Below are positions 8,598 through 16,730 of a stretch of 64,000 nt of DNA, piece by piece; within the stretch, counting starts at the first letter, position 1; each line of letters opens with the position of its first letter. The notes beneath the pieces are model-generated. The model worked only from the letters and a program-made list of their open reading frames with translations. It made no database searches and was not told the origin of the DNA. The translations under genes were made by a program, and so were the position numbers. Source of the stretch: Myxococcales bacterium. Lineage in GTDB: Bacteria > Myxococcota_A > UBA9160 > SZUA-336. The stretch covers positions 16,743 through 80,742 of the forward strand of contig JABSQV010000009.1 of assembly GCA_013215565.1 (NCBI GenBank). Reading direction: 5' to 3'.

Positions 8598-9773
8598 ATG
8601 CCGCGTCTGCGCTTCGGCATCTTCATGGCACCCTTCCATCCCGTTCGGGAAAACCCGACGCTCAGTCTTCGGCGAGACCTGGAACTGATCGACTGGCTCG
8701 ACGAACTCGGCTTCGATGAGGCCTGGATCGGCGAGCACCACTCGGCCGGCTACGAGATCATCGCCAGCCCCGAGGTCTTCATCGCTGCTGCCGCAGAACG
8801 AACCCGCAGGATCCGTCTCGGAACCGGCGTCTCCTCGCTTCCCTACCACCACCCTCTGATGCTCGCGGAGCGCATCAACCAACTCGATCACATGACGCGT
8901 GGGCGCGTGATGTTTGGCGTCGGTCCCGGTGCGCTGCCCTCCGACGCCTTCATGATGGGGATCGACCCACTCAGACAGCGCGACATGATGGAGGAGGCGA
9001 TCGAGGTGCTGCTCCGGCTCTTCCGCGGGGAGACCGTGACGCACAAGAGCGACTGGTTCGAGATGCACAACGCGCGGCTCCATCTCACACCGTACTCGGA
9101 CCCGCACGTCGAGATTGCGGTTGCATCTCAGATCTCGCCCGCCGGAGCGCGCGCCGCAGGCAGCCACGGGCTCTCGCTGCTCTCGATCGGGGCCACCTCG
9201 ACCGGGGGCTTCAACGCGATGGCGACCAACTGGGAGATCTGCGAGGCGAAGGCCGCGGAGCACGCGCAGCAGGTCGACCGGAACGGCTGGCGTCTGGTCG
9301 GTCCGATGCACATCGCCGAAACACGCGAGCAGGCGCGCCAGGACGTCCGCTTCGGGCTCGAGAACTGGATCTACTACTTCCGCGAGATCGCAGCGCTGCC
9401 GCTGGCGCCCGAGGGCGCGATCGACGATGCGGTCGACGCGATGACCAAATCCGGTTTTGCCGTGATCGGAAACGTGGACGACGCCATCGAGCAGATCGAG
9501 CGGCTCGAGAAGCAGTCGGGCGGATTCGGCTGCTACATGAACCTGGCGCACGAGTGGGCCGACCGGGATGCCACCCACAAGAGCTACGAACTGATGGCCC
9601 GCTACGTAATGCCCCACTTCCAGGAACGAAGCGGGGCTCACACGAGCAGCCTGGAATGGGCAAGATCGAATCGCGAGCAGTTCATGGGCGCGCACATGCA
9701 GGCCGTCGGGAACCAGATCCAGAAGCACGTCCAGGAGCAGGCCGCAAAGGCCGACGGCGAAGAGACCGGCTGA
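8598..9773 (+). CDS. LLM class flavin-dependent monooxygenase (LimB-like)
   Basis: The 391-residue protein has the luciferase-like TIM-barrel signature: an N-terminal LRFGIFMAPFHP, then DEAWIGEHHSAGYEIIASPEVFIAAAAERT and LGTGVSSLPYHHPLMLAERI. This order and length fit group C FMN-dependent monooxygenases such as limonene 1,2-monooxygenase of Rhodococcus and alkanal monooxygenase alpha chains. Such enzymes use FMNH2 from a separate reductase to oxygenate small hydrophobic substrates in the cytoplasm; no reductase gene is adjacent. The ATG at 8598 follows AGATAGGAGCATTCTGC. aguB begins 25 bases after its stop, possibly on the same transcript. Confidence 0.85.
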   Translation: MPRLRFGIFMAPFHPVRENPTLSLRRDLELIDWLDELGFDEAWIGEHHSAGYEIIASPEVFIAAAAERTRRIRLGTGVSSLPYHHPLMLAERINQLDHMTRGRVMFGVGPGALPSDAFMMGIDPLRQRDMMEEAIEVLLRLFRGETVTHKSDWFEMHNARLHLTPYSDPHVEIAVASQISPAGARAAGSHGLSLLSIGATSTGGFNAMATNWEICEAKAAEHAQQVDRNGWRLVGPMHIAETREQARQDVRFGLENWIYYFREIAALPLAPEGAIDDAVDAMTKSGFAVIGNVDDAIEQIERLEKQSGGFGCYMNLAHEWADRDATHKSYELMARYVMPHFQERSGAHTSSLEWARSNREQFMGAHMQAVGNQIQKHVQEQAAKADGEETG

Positions 9774-9798
9774 CGGCCGGACCGGGCGGCAACCGAGC

Positions 9799-10656
9799 TT
9801 GAGGATCGCACTCTTCCAGCAGCGGCACGTGGACGATGAGGGCGGAAACCTCCGCGCGGCCGAATCCGCGATCCGGTCCGCGGCCCAGCAGCGCGCAGAG
9901 ATCGTCTGCCTGCAGGAACTCTTTATGGCCGCGTACTTCCCGCGGCGGGAATCAGCCGTCTGTTTCGACCTCGCGGAAGACGTTCCGGGACCCACGACTG
10001 AGTACATGCAAAAGCTCGCGCGGGAACTCTCAATCGTCCTGATCGTTCCGATCTTCGAGCGTCGCGCGCCTGGCATGTATCACAACAGCGCGCTCGTGAT
10101 CGATGCGGACGGCGCCCTGGCCGGACACTACCGAAAAATGCATCTGCCCGACGATCCGGGTTTCTCGGAGAAGTTCTACTTTTCGCCCGGGGACCGTGGC
10201 TTTTTCGCCGTCGACACCGCGGCCGGCCGCATCGCGGTCCTGATCTGCTGGGACCAGTGGTTTCCCGAGGCGGCACGCCTCGTGGCACTCGACGGGGCCG
10301 AGGTCATCTTTTATCCGTCAGCGATTGGCTGGGTGCCCGACGAGAACGAGGCCGAGCGGGCCGCGTCGCGCGACGCCTGGATCACCGTACAGCGCAGCCA
10401 CGCGATCGCGAACGGGACTTACGTCGCAGCAGCAAATCGGGTCGGACGTGAAGGACAGATCGAGTTCTACGGCAGCTCCTTCGTGTGCGACCCGCGCGGG
10501 GTGCTACTCGCCGAGGCTTCTTCCAAAGACCCCGAACTGCTCCTCGCCGACTGTCCGCGGGCCGCGATCGAGCACCAGCGCCGGGGCTGGCCGTTCTTGC
10601 GCGACCGGCGCTTCGAGGCCTACGGCGACCTCGCGCGTCAGTTTCGCCGCCGGTGA
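9799..10656 (+). CDS. aguB: N-carbamoylputrescine amidase
   Basis: The 285-residue nitrilase-superfamily enzyme has the triad E40 (CLQELFMAAYFP), K113 (HYRKMHLPDDPGFSEKFYF) and C150 (LICWDQWFPEAARL). The DDPGFSEKFYF and WDQWFPEAAR segments are specific to the AguB branch, which hydrolyses N-carbamoylputrescine to putrescine, CO2 and ammonia. Length is typical (about 290). Translation starts at TTG 9799; no in-frame ATG or GTG gives an equally complete domain. The stop overlaps the GTG start of aguA (GTGA), so the two are translationally coupled and form a complete agmatine-to-putrescine route. Confidence 0.9.
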   Translation: MRIALFQQRHVDDEGGNLRAAESAIRSAAQQRAEIVCLQELFMAAYFPRRESAVCFDLAEDVPGPTTEYMQKLARELSIVLIVPIFERRAPGMYHNSALVIDADGALAGHYRKMHLPDDPGFSEKFYFSPGDRGFFAVDTAAGRIAVLICWDQWFPEAARLVALDGAEVIFYPSAIGWVPDENEAERAASRDAWITVQRSHAIANGTYVAAANRVGREGQIEFYGSSFVCDPRGVLLAEASSKDPELLLADCPRAAIEHQRRGWPFLRDRRFEAYGDLARQFRRR

Positions 10657-11672
10657 TTCCCCGCGGGCGCCTCCCGGCCGAGTTCGAAGCGCACGCCGCA
10701 ACCTGGCTCGCGTGGCCCCACAACGCCGAGACCTGGCCCGGCTGCCTGGAGCAGGCGGAGGCGGAGTTTTGTGTGCTGGTCGCGCGTCTGGCCGAGAGCG
10801 AGCCAGTCCGGATCCTCGTCAAGGACGAGGCCCACGCCAAGGACGTGCGCACGAAACTCCTCGAGCTTCCAGCCGGAGCGGCCGTGGAGCTTCACTCGGT
10901 TCCGACGGACGACGCCTGGCTGCGCGACACGGGTCCGAGCTTCGTGCGCGACCAGAACGGGGGACTACTCGCCCTCGACTGGAGTTTCAACACCTGGGGC
11001 GGAAAGTATCCTCCGTGGGAACTGGACGACGCGGTCGCAACGCAGGTCGCCCGGATCGCGGGCACGCGCTGCTTTCGGCCCGGCCTGGTTGCAGAAGGCG
11101 GCGCATTCGAGGTCGACGGGGCCGGTACCCTGATCGCGGCCGAGCCGACGCTGATCGATCCGGCGCGAAACCCCGGCATCGGACGAGAAGAACTCGAACG
11201 ACAGCTCGGGGAGTTGCTCGGCGTACGCCGGATCCTCTGGCTCGGCGCCGGGATCGAGGGCGACGATACAGACGGCCACGTAGACGACGTTGCGCGCTTC
11301 GTGGCGCCGGGCCGCGTAGTCTGCGCCCGCGAACCGGATCCGCTGGACCCGAACCACGCGCCGCTCGAAGACTGCCGGGCGCGGCTTGCGGCAGCCCGAG
11401 ACGCGGCCGGAAAGGCGCTCGAGTTGATCGACCTGCCGATGCCGTCCCCGCTCGAGAGCGGGGGCGAGCGGCTCCCTGCGAGCTACGCGAACTTCTTCAT
11501 CGCGAACCGCTCCGTGCTCGTGCCCGTGTTCGGTGTACCCGAGGACCGGCCGGCCCTCGACCTGCTCGGCGCACAGTTTCCGGGACGCGAGATCGTGGCG
11601 ATTCCGGCAGCGACCCTGGTACGCGGCCTCGGCGCCGTCCACTGCCTGACGCAGCAGCAACCCGAGCCCTGA
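10653..11672 (+). CDS. aguA: Agmatine deiminase
   Basis: The 339-residue product starts at GTG 10653, overlapping the aguB stop by four bases. The upstream in-frame extension from 10485 is only the shadow of aguB. Guanidino-modifying (PAD-fold) motifs are present: DDAWLRDTGPSFV, LVAEGGAFEVDG, GDDTDGHVDDVARFV and the catalytic cysteine C331 in GLGAVHCLTQQQP. It converts agmatine to N-carbamoylputrescine and ammonia, the substrate of AguB next door. The usual DDTHGH is DDTDGH here, a substitution in the active-site loop; the following His is kept. Polyamine synthesis from arginine is the likely role, although no arginine decarboxylase is in view. Confidence 0.92.
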   Translation: MIPRGRLPAEFEAHAATWLAWPHNAETWPGCLEQAEAEFCVLVARLAESEPVRILVKDEAHAKDVRTKLLELPAGAAVELHSVPTDDAWLRDTGPSFVRDQNGGLLALDWSFNTWGGKYPPWELDDAVATQVARIAGTRCFRPGLVAEGGAFEVDGAGTLIAAEPTLIDPARNPGIGREELERQLGELLGVRRILWLGAGIEGDDTDGHVDDVARFVAPGRVVCAREPDPLDPNHAPLEDCRARLAAARDAAGKALELIDLPMPSPLESGGERLPASYANFFIANRSVLVPVFGVPEDRPALDLLGAQFPGREIVAIPAATLVRGLGAVHCLTQQQPEP

Positions 11673-11745
11673 CCCGCCGACCGGTAGGGGCTGGCTTCGC
11701 GGCCTCGGGGAACTGCCGGGCCCCAACCCGAGGAGGAGATCTCGC

Positions 11746-12078
11746 ATGGAGTTCGCAGTAAAGGTCGCCATCTCGGCGCTGGTGATCAGCTTCGCATCCT
11801 GGCTCGCGGGTCGCTTCCCGACGATGGCCGGCTTCGTGATCGCGATGCCGATCGCGAGCATGATCGTGATGCCGTTCGTCCAGATCGAATATCAAGACCC
11901 GGCTCGCACCGCGGCGCTCGCAAAGGGGATTCTGGTCGCGATTCCGGTCTCGGTGATGTTCCTGAGTCCGCTCCTGCTGATCGATCGGATCGGGGGCTTC
12001 TGGCCCGCGTACGGGGTCGGCTGCCTGCTGCTGGTGGCGGGCTTCTTCCTCCAGCAGTGGGTCGTGCGACTCCTCTGA
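11746..12078 (+). CDS. Small membrane protein, DUF3147-like
   Basis: The 110-residue protein has about four transmembrane segments (residues 4-20, 27-45, 60-80 and 88-107). Its pattern FAVKVAISALVISFASWLAGRFPTMAG and GFVIAMPIASMIVM resembles DUF3147 membrane proteins of unknown function. The ATG at 11746 has GAGGAGATCTCGC upstream, a good ribosome-binding site. It follows aguA by 73 bases and may be co-transcribed with it, but there is no reason in the sequence to link it to polyamines. It converges on the methyltransferase gene that ends at 12092. Confidence 0.6.
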   Translation: MEFAVKVAISALVISFASWLAGRFPTMAGFVIAMPIASMIVMPFVQIEYQDPARTAALAKGILVAIPVSVMFLSPLLLIDRIGGFWPAYGVGCLLLVAGFFLQQWVVRLL

Positions 12079-12091
12079 GCCGGGTTCCGGA

Positions 12092-12871
12092 CTAGCCGGC
12101 ACTCGCGACGAAGATCATGTCGCCGGTTCCGTCGTACGGGCCCCGCTCGAAGTCGCCGTAGAGTTCGAATGACTCGAACCCCGCGCGCGCGAGCAGGTGT
12201 TCGAGTTCGAAGCGGAAGAAGTAGCGCATCAGGAACGCGACACTCTGGTTATCGACGACCTCGCCGCCCCGCCACCGCTCGTAGCGCATCTGCAGGTGCA
12301 TCAGTTGCTTCTCGTGCTCCCGCGTGACTCCCGTATGACGCACGACCAGGTCTCCGTCGAGCTCGAAGCGAGCATCCTCCCGCTCCGGCTCTTCGGCCAG
12401 CGCAGTCCGCGCCAGACCAGGGGCGAACACGTCGAACGCGAAGCGTCCGCCGGGCGCGAGATGACGACGCACACACGCCAGGAGGCTCAGCTGATCCTGC
12501 ACCGTGTAGAGATGTTGGAACACGCGGAACGCCGAGAAGATCAGACGGAAGCGTTCCGCGCCCAGGTCAAAGTCCTGCATCGGGGCGCGAACCAGCCGAA
12601 GGCTCGCGGGAGGCTCCCGCTCCCGCAGGGCCTCGAGCATGGGCTCGGACAGATCGAGACCCGTACACGGGATCCCGGCCCGCGCGATCGGGAGCAGCAC
12701 CCGACCGGTCCCGCAGCCGAGTTCGAGCACCGGGCCTCCGGATTCGCGCGCCAGCTCCAGATAGAAGTCGGCGTCTCCCGATCCGCCGCGCAATCCTGCG
12801 TAGGCCGCGTCGTAATAGCGCGCAGTCACCTCCCCGTACTCCTCGGACATGCGCTCCAGTTCGCGCCGCAT
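12092..12871 (-). CDS. Class I SAM-dependent methyltransferase
   Basis: The 259-residue protein has SAM motif I (GGPVLELGCGTGRVLLPIA, about residue 48), post-I LDLSEPMLEALRE and the motif around LAPGGRFAFDVFAP, typical of Methyltransf_25/11 proteins. YYDAAY at the N-terminus is common in small-molecule methyltransferases. The start was placed at ATG 12871 (MRRELERMSEEYGE), with AGGGAGAGGG directly upstream; an upstream in-frame ATG at 12916 would add 15 low-complexity residues. Substrate unknown. The gene is divergent from the second methyltransferase at 12955. Confidence 0.8.
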   Translation of the reverse strand: MRRELERMSEEYGEVTARYYDAAYAGLRGGSGDADFYLELARESGGPVLELGCGTGRVLLPIARAGIPCTGLDLSEPMLEALREREPPASLRLVRAPMQDFDLGAERFRLIFSAFRVFQHLYTVQDQLSLLACVRRHLAPGGRFAFDVFAPGLARTALAEEPEREDARFELDGDLVVRHTGVTREHEKQLMHLQMRYERWRGGEVVDNQSVAFLMRYFFRFELEHLLARAGFESFELYGDFERGPYDGTGDMIFVASAG

Positions 12872-12940
12872 CCCTCTCCCTTTCGCACCGCTTTCCGAGG
12901 GAGGGGATCTAAGCACATGCAGGAGCTGCCGGACAGCGGC

Positions 12941-12946
12941 TAGACT
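12941..12946 (+). promoter_or_regulatory. TAGACT -10-like box just before the GTG at 12955
   Basis: TAGACT lies nine bases before the GTG start of the following gene, with no Shine-Dalgarno between. If it is a -10 element, transcription would begin almost at the start codon, giving a leaderless mRNA. No good -35 is seen at 16-18 bases upstream. Similar TAnnnT boxes precede several other genes in the window. Confidence 0.35.
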
Positions 12947-12954
12947 CGGAGCCC

Positions 12955-13791
12955 GTGACCGAGCCTACCCGCACGGAGTCCGACGCGCCGATCGAAGCGG
13001 TCCTACCGTACGCGAGCGGCGAGTTGCGCGTGCGCTTCGACGCGTGGCTCGACGACGCGCTGACGCGGCATACGCATGCGCTCGAATTTCGTGAGATTCG
13101 CCAGGGCGTCCGCGCGCTCTCGTCGCTCTGGCTCGAACGCCGGGCCGGCGGAGAACTCGCGCGCCGCGCGATCGAGGGCCAGGGGAAGCGGGCCGCCCTC
13201 GCGACCTATTTCGCGCCCCTGCACCTGCTGACGCTCCACCACGCCCTCCAGCAGTTCGGCGACGAGACGCTGCTCGGAGTCCGGCGGATCTTCGATCTCG
13301 GTTGCGGAACCGGTGCCTGCGGCGCCGCGGCGGGCGCTGCACTTGCGAGGCCCGGCAGCATCCTGGGCGTGGACCGCTCCGCGTGGGTGCTCGGCGAGGC
13401 GCGCCGCACCTGGTCGCAGTTCGGTCTGCGCCAGCGCACGCGCCGCGCGGAACTGCCCGACGGAATACCCGAAGGATCCGACGGCGACGCGCTGGTTCTT
13501 GGCTGGGTGGTCAACGAACTCGAAGCCCACCCGCGGGACGAACTCCGCGAGCGCCTGCGCGCTGCACTCACTCGGGGTGCCCGGGTGGTCGTCGCGGAGC
13601 CACTCGCGCGCGGCGTGTCTCCCTGGTGGGAGGCCTGGGGCGAGGCGCTCGATGCCCGCTCGGAAACCGTGCGGCTGCGCGTCGAACGCCCGGCCTGGAT
13701 CGAGAAGATGGACCTCGCGTCGGGGCTCGATCACAGCACACTCGGCGCGCGCGTGATGTTCGCCGGGGGACCAGCCCGGCCCGCGAGCTAG
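12955..13791 (+). CDS. SAM-dependent methyltransferase, possibly Rsm22-like
   Basis: The 278-residue product has a helical N-terminal part (FREIRQGVRALSSLWLERR, then AALATYFAPLHLLTLHHAL) before the SAM motif I RIFDLGCGTGACGAA at about residue 110. Later come LVLGWVVNELEAHPRDELRERL and ARVVVAEPLARG. The order, an ALS-type helix plus a helical lead-in before the Rossmann fold, is reminiscent of the Rsm22/mitochondrial small-subunit methyltransferase family, but I am not certain. Translation starts at GTG 12955. Its TAG stop shares the palindrome CTAG with the stop of the opposing aminotransferase fragment. Confidence 0.65.
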   Translation: MTEPTRTESDAPIEAVLPYASGELRVRFDAWLDDALTRHTHALEFREIRQGVRALSSLWLERRAGGELARRAIEGQGKRAALATYFAPLHLLTLHHALQQFGDETLLGVRRIFDLGCGTGACGAAAGAALARPGSILGVDRSAWVLGEARRTWSQFGLRQRTRRAELPDGIPEGSDGDALVLGWVVNELEAHPRDELRERLRAALTRGARVVVAEPLARGVSPWWEAWGEALDARSETVRLRVERPAWIEKMDLASGLDHSTLGARVMFAGGPARPAS

Positions 13792-14147
13792 CGCGGCTTC
13801 CAGACTCCTTCGGCGACCAGTTCATCGGCGATTCCGTCGAGTCCCCGGCCGACCCGGTCGAGCAGTTCGTCGACCTCGGCTTCCGAGATTACGAGTGCGG
13901 GCGAGAACGCGAGAATGTCGCCGAGCGGACGGCAGAGCAACCCGTCTTCCGCGAGGCGAGCAGAGAGCCGGCGCCCCACGTGGAGCTTCGGATCGAACGG
14001 AACCGCGGTCTCCCGGTCCGCGACCAGTTCCACGCCCGCGATCAGGGCGAGGCCGCGGACGTCCCCGACCAGCGGATGGTCCGCAAACTGCTCCCGGAGT
14101 CCGCGTTGCAGGTGCGCGCGATCGATCTGTTCGAGCGTGGAACTCAT
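13788..14147 (-). pseudogene. C-terminal remnant of a class III (omega) aminotransferase
   Basis: Only 119 residues remain. QFADHPLVGDVRGLALIAGVEL, LSARLAEDGLLCRPLGDILAFSPALVISEAEVDELL and the end match the last quarter of PLP-dependent class III aminotransferases, which are normally about 430-460 residues. The PLP-binding lysine and the whole large domain are missing, and no matching N-terminal part lies upstream, where the VOC gene sits. The ATG at 14147 forms an ATGA overlap with the VOC stop, so the fragment is probably translated. It may be decaying debris after a deletion joined it to the VOC gene, or a retained small domain. Confidence 0.8.
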
Positions 14148-15037
14148 CGGGCCTCCCCGGGTTCGATCAATAGCGTGGGCACGCCGCAGGTCCCGGCTCG
14201 CACCGTACACACACGCGTGCCGGGCTTGCGGCCCTCGCGGACCTCGGACAGGTCGAAGCCCGCGGCCTCGAGCCGCGCGTGGGCCCGGGTGAGGTCCGGC
14301 ACCTGGTACGCGAGACCCCCGAAACGGTCGGGCGTGTCCGGTTCGGGTTCGGCATCGAGTCGCGCCCCCACCTCGAGCGTGATGCCCGCGATGCGAAAGA
14401 ACAGAAGGCGTGTCCCGAAGCGCGGGAATTCCTTGTCGAGCGCGAGCCGGAGCCCGAGCGCGTCGCCGTAGAATGCGCGCGTGGCCTCGGGGTCGGCGCT
14501 ATGGATCACCACGTGGTCGAGCGCCGCAACGGCCGACCCGCGCTCCGCCTCGAAGGGGGCCGGGGGCAGGGCCTCGGGGGGCGAGCGGTGTTCGATCAGG
14601 AAGACCACCACGCCCCGGCTCGCCTTGGGCGAAAGACGCAGGTTCGTCCAGCGACGCACCCGTTCGCCCTCGGCCTCGCCCTTGGAACGGGCGTGCACGC
14701 CCTCGCCGGGCTCCGGGTCAGCCGTGTCGACGCCGCGCGCTTCGAGTGCCGGTCGCGCGGCCGCGATGTCATCGGTCGCAAACGCGAGCGCGGCCAGCCC
14801 TTCTCCGTGACCATCGAAATGCCCCTCGAGCCAGCGCGCGCCGAGTCCGGAGGCGGACTCGATCGGCGAGAGCAGTTCCAGGTAGGTGTTCCCGAGCCGG
14901 TAGAGCGTATTGCGGGTGCCGAGATCGGGATGCTCGCCCGCCCAGGAAGGCCCGAGCCCGAGGAGTTCTCCGTACTGGAGGCTCGCTGCCTCGAGGTCGC
15001 GCACCGCGATCACGACGTGGTCGAGCGCGGTCAGCAT
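14144..15037 (-). CDS. Double VOC (glyoxalase-like) domain protein
   Basis: The 297-residue protein contains two vicinal-oxygen-chelate units. One starts LTALDHVVIAVRDLEAASL (residues about 1-130); the other starts VAALDHVVIHSADPEATRAF with YGDALGLRLALDKEFP (about 160-285). The first half resembles the glyoxalase-like PF13468 type. VOC enzymes act as lyases, isomerases or dioxygenases on small molecules, usually with a divalent metal; the chemistry cannot be assigned. The start is ATG 15037, 28 bases after the amidase stop, so it is probably the second gene of an amidase-VOC operon. An upstream ATG at 15124 lies inside the amidase gene and is unlikely. Confidence 0.75.
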   Translation of the reverse strand: MLTALDHVVIAVRDLEAASLQYGELLGLGPSWAGEHPDLGTRNTLYRLGNTYLELLSPIESASGLGARWLEGHFDGHGEGLAALAFATDDIAAARPALEARGVDTADPEPGEGVHARSKGEAEGERVRRWTNLRLSPKASRGVVVFLIEHRSPPEALPPAPFEAERGSAVAALDHVVIHSADPEATRAFYGDALGLRLALDKEFPRFGTRLLFFRIAGITLEVGARLDAEPEPDTPDRFGGLAYQVPDLTRAHARLEAAGFDLSEVREGRKPGTRVCTVRAGTCGVPTLLIEPGEAR

Positions 15038-15065
15038 CCGGGAAGCTCGGCCGAAGACATGCGGC

Positions 15066-16520
15066 TCAGGCGAAGCCAGGCGGGGTCCGGAAACCTCCCA
15101 CCCGCTGTGTGAGTTGCCGCGCAAACTCGATGCAACTGCGATCTTCGAGGTACGGACCGATCACCTGGATGCCAACCGGGAGCCCGGACGGAGTGAGTCC
15201 GATCGGGGCCACCGTGGACGGCAGGTACGCGACAGTTGCGAGCCCCGCCCAGAACACCTGCTGAAGGTACGGGAGCGTTTTGCCATTCACCTCGAGCGTA
15301 CGCGATTCGAACGGGCTGTGGTCGTGTGCAAAGGCCGCAGTCGGCATGATCGGGGCAATCAGAACGTCGAAGCGCTCGAAGAACGCATCCCAGCCTGCGC
15401 GGAGTTGCGCGCGCCGCTCGTGATCGCGCAGCCATTCGCGGTGCGGACGGGCAACCGCACGCACCATCTCGGACGGCAGGCTGTGGTCGTCGGATTGGAG
15501 CGCGGGATACGCGGCGTCGAAGGCTCGCAGCAGCGCGGGCGGAAAGCCGGCACCCATCACCGAGTAGAGCAGCCGTACGTAGGTTCCGAAACTCGCTTCC
15601 GGATCGACGGGTCTCGCCTTGCGATCCACGCTCACGCCCTCGCGCTCGAGGTTCGACACTGCGGACTCGAGCAGTTCGCCCAGGTCGGACGAGACCGGGC
15701 ACTCGGCATCGTCGAGCCAGGCCGCGACGCGGAAATCCCCAAGCCGGGATCGGCGGGGCGGCGGAAGTTCGAGTCGCCAACCCCGTGCGCTGCGCGGATC
15801 GGGGCCCGCGAGCACCTCGAGCGCAATATCGAGATCCGCTGCGCTGCGCGCCAGCGGACCGACGACCGCGAGATCCCCGTCGGCGAGCGTGCCCGGCGGA
15901 CCTGGGATATGACCGCGCATCGGAACGATGCCGTAGCTCGGTTTGTGCCCGTACACGCCACAGAAGTGCGCGGGGTTTCGGATCGAGCCGCCGATGTCGC
16001 TCCCGAGTTCGAGCGGCGTCAGCCCCGCGGCCAGTGCAGCCGCGGCGCCTCCGCTCGAACCGCCGGGAACGCGTTCGGTGTTCCAGGGATTCCCGGTCGT
16101 GCCGTAGACCTCGTTATAGGACTGGAAGTCCCCGGCGTACAGCGGCAGGTTCGTCTTGCCGAAAATCACGGCTCCGGCATCCAGCAAGCGCTGCACGGAG
16201 TCGGCATTTCGTTCTGGCCGGTGATCCTCGAGTTCGGGCGCCCCGCTCGTGGTGGGCATGCCGACCACTTCGAGGGAATCCTTGATCGTCATCGGCAATC
16301 CGTGGAGCGGCCCCCAGCTCTCGCCACGCGCGAGCGCCGCATCGGCCTCTCGGGCGCGCGCGCGTGCGCCCTCGGCATCGAGGGCAACCACCGCGTTGAT
16401 GGACCCATTCAAGCGCTCGACCCGCTCGAGGTAGAACTCGAGCAACTCGAGTGCGCCGACGCGTCGTTCTCGGAGTGCGCGCGTCGCCTCGACGGCCGTG
16501 GTCGGAGCAAGATCTTCCAT
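15066..16520 (-). CDS. Amidase signature family hydrolase
   Basis: The 484-residue enzyme has the Ser-cisSer-Lys triad of the amidase signature family: K80 in LPMTIKDSLEV, S155 in VPGGSSGGAAA and nucleophile S179 in GSDIGGSIRNPAHFCG. Length is typical. It hydrolyses an amide bond in the cytoplasm. It is not GatA-like in context, as no gatB or gatC is nearby, and the substrate is unknown. The ATG at 16520 has GAGGAGG seven bases upstream; a longer reading from 16583 is less likely. It heads a minus-strand unit with the VOC gene and the aminotransferase remnant, divergent from the monooxygenase-hyuBA genes. Confidence 0.88.
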   Translation of the reverse strand: MEDLAPTTAVEATRALRERRVGALELLEFYLERVERLNGSINAVVALDAEGARARAREADAALARGESWGPLHGLPMTIKDSLEVVGMPTTSGAPELEDHRPERNADSVQRLLDAGAVIFGKTNLPLYAGDFQSYNEVYGTTGNPWNTERVPGGSSGGAAAALAAGLTPLELGSDIGGSIRNPAHFCGVYGHKPSYGIVPMRGHIPGPPGTLADGDLAVVGPLARSAADLDIALEVLAGPDPRSARGWRLELPPPRRSRLGDFRVAAWLDDAECPVSSDLGELLESAVSNLEREGVSVDRKARPVDPEASFGTYVRLLYSVMGAGFPPALLRAFDAAYPALQSDDHSLPSEMVRAVARPHREWLRDHERRAQLRAGWDAFFERFDVLIAPIMPTAAFAHDHSPFESRTLEVNGKTLPYLQQVFWAGLATVAYLPSTVAPIGLTPSGLPVGIQVIGPYLEDRSCIEFARQLTQRVGGFRTPPGFA

Positions 16521-16730
16521 GGCAGTGCCTCCTCGAATCGGAACGCCGACCCGCCCGATCATACCTGCTCGGCGATCGCGCATGAAAGGGGCCCGCGCCT
16601 ACCTCGAAGGGGAGAGAACCAGGAACCCGGGCTCGCAGGGCAAGCTGACGCTGTTGACTCCAAAGCCCGCGGTTGCGAGCCTCGGGCACTGGGTTGAACC
16701 GGCAGCCCCCGGCGAGGTGAGAATCAGAAG

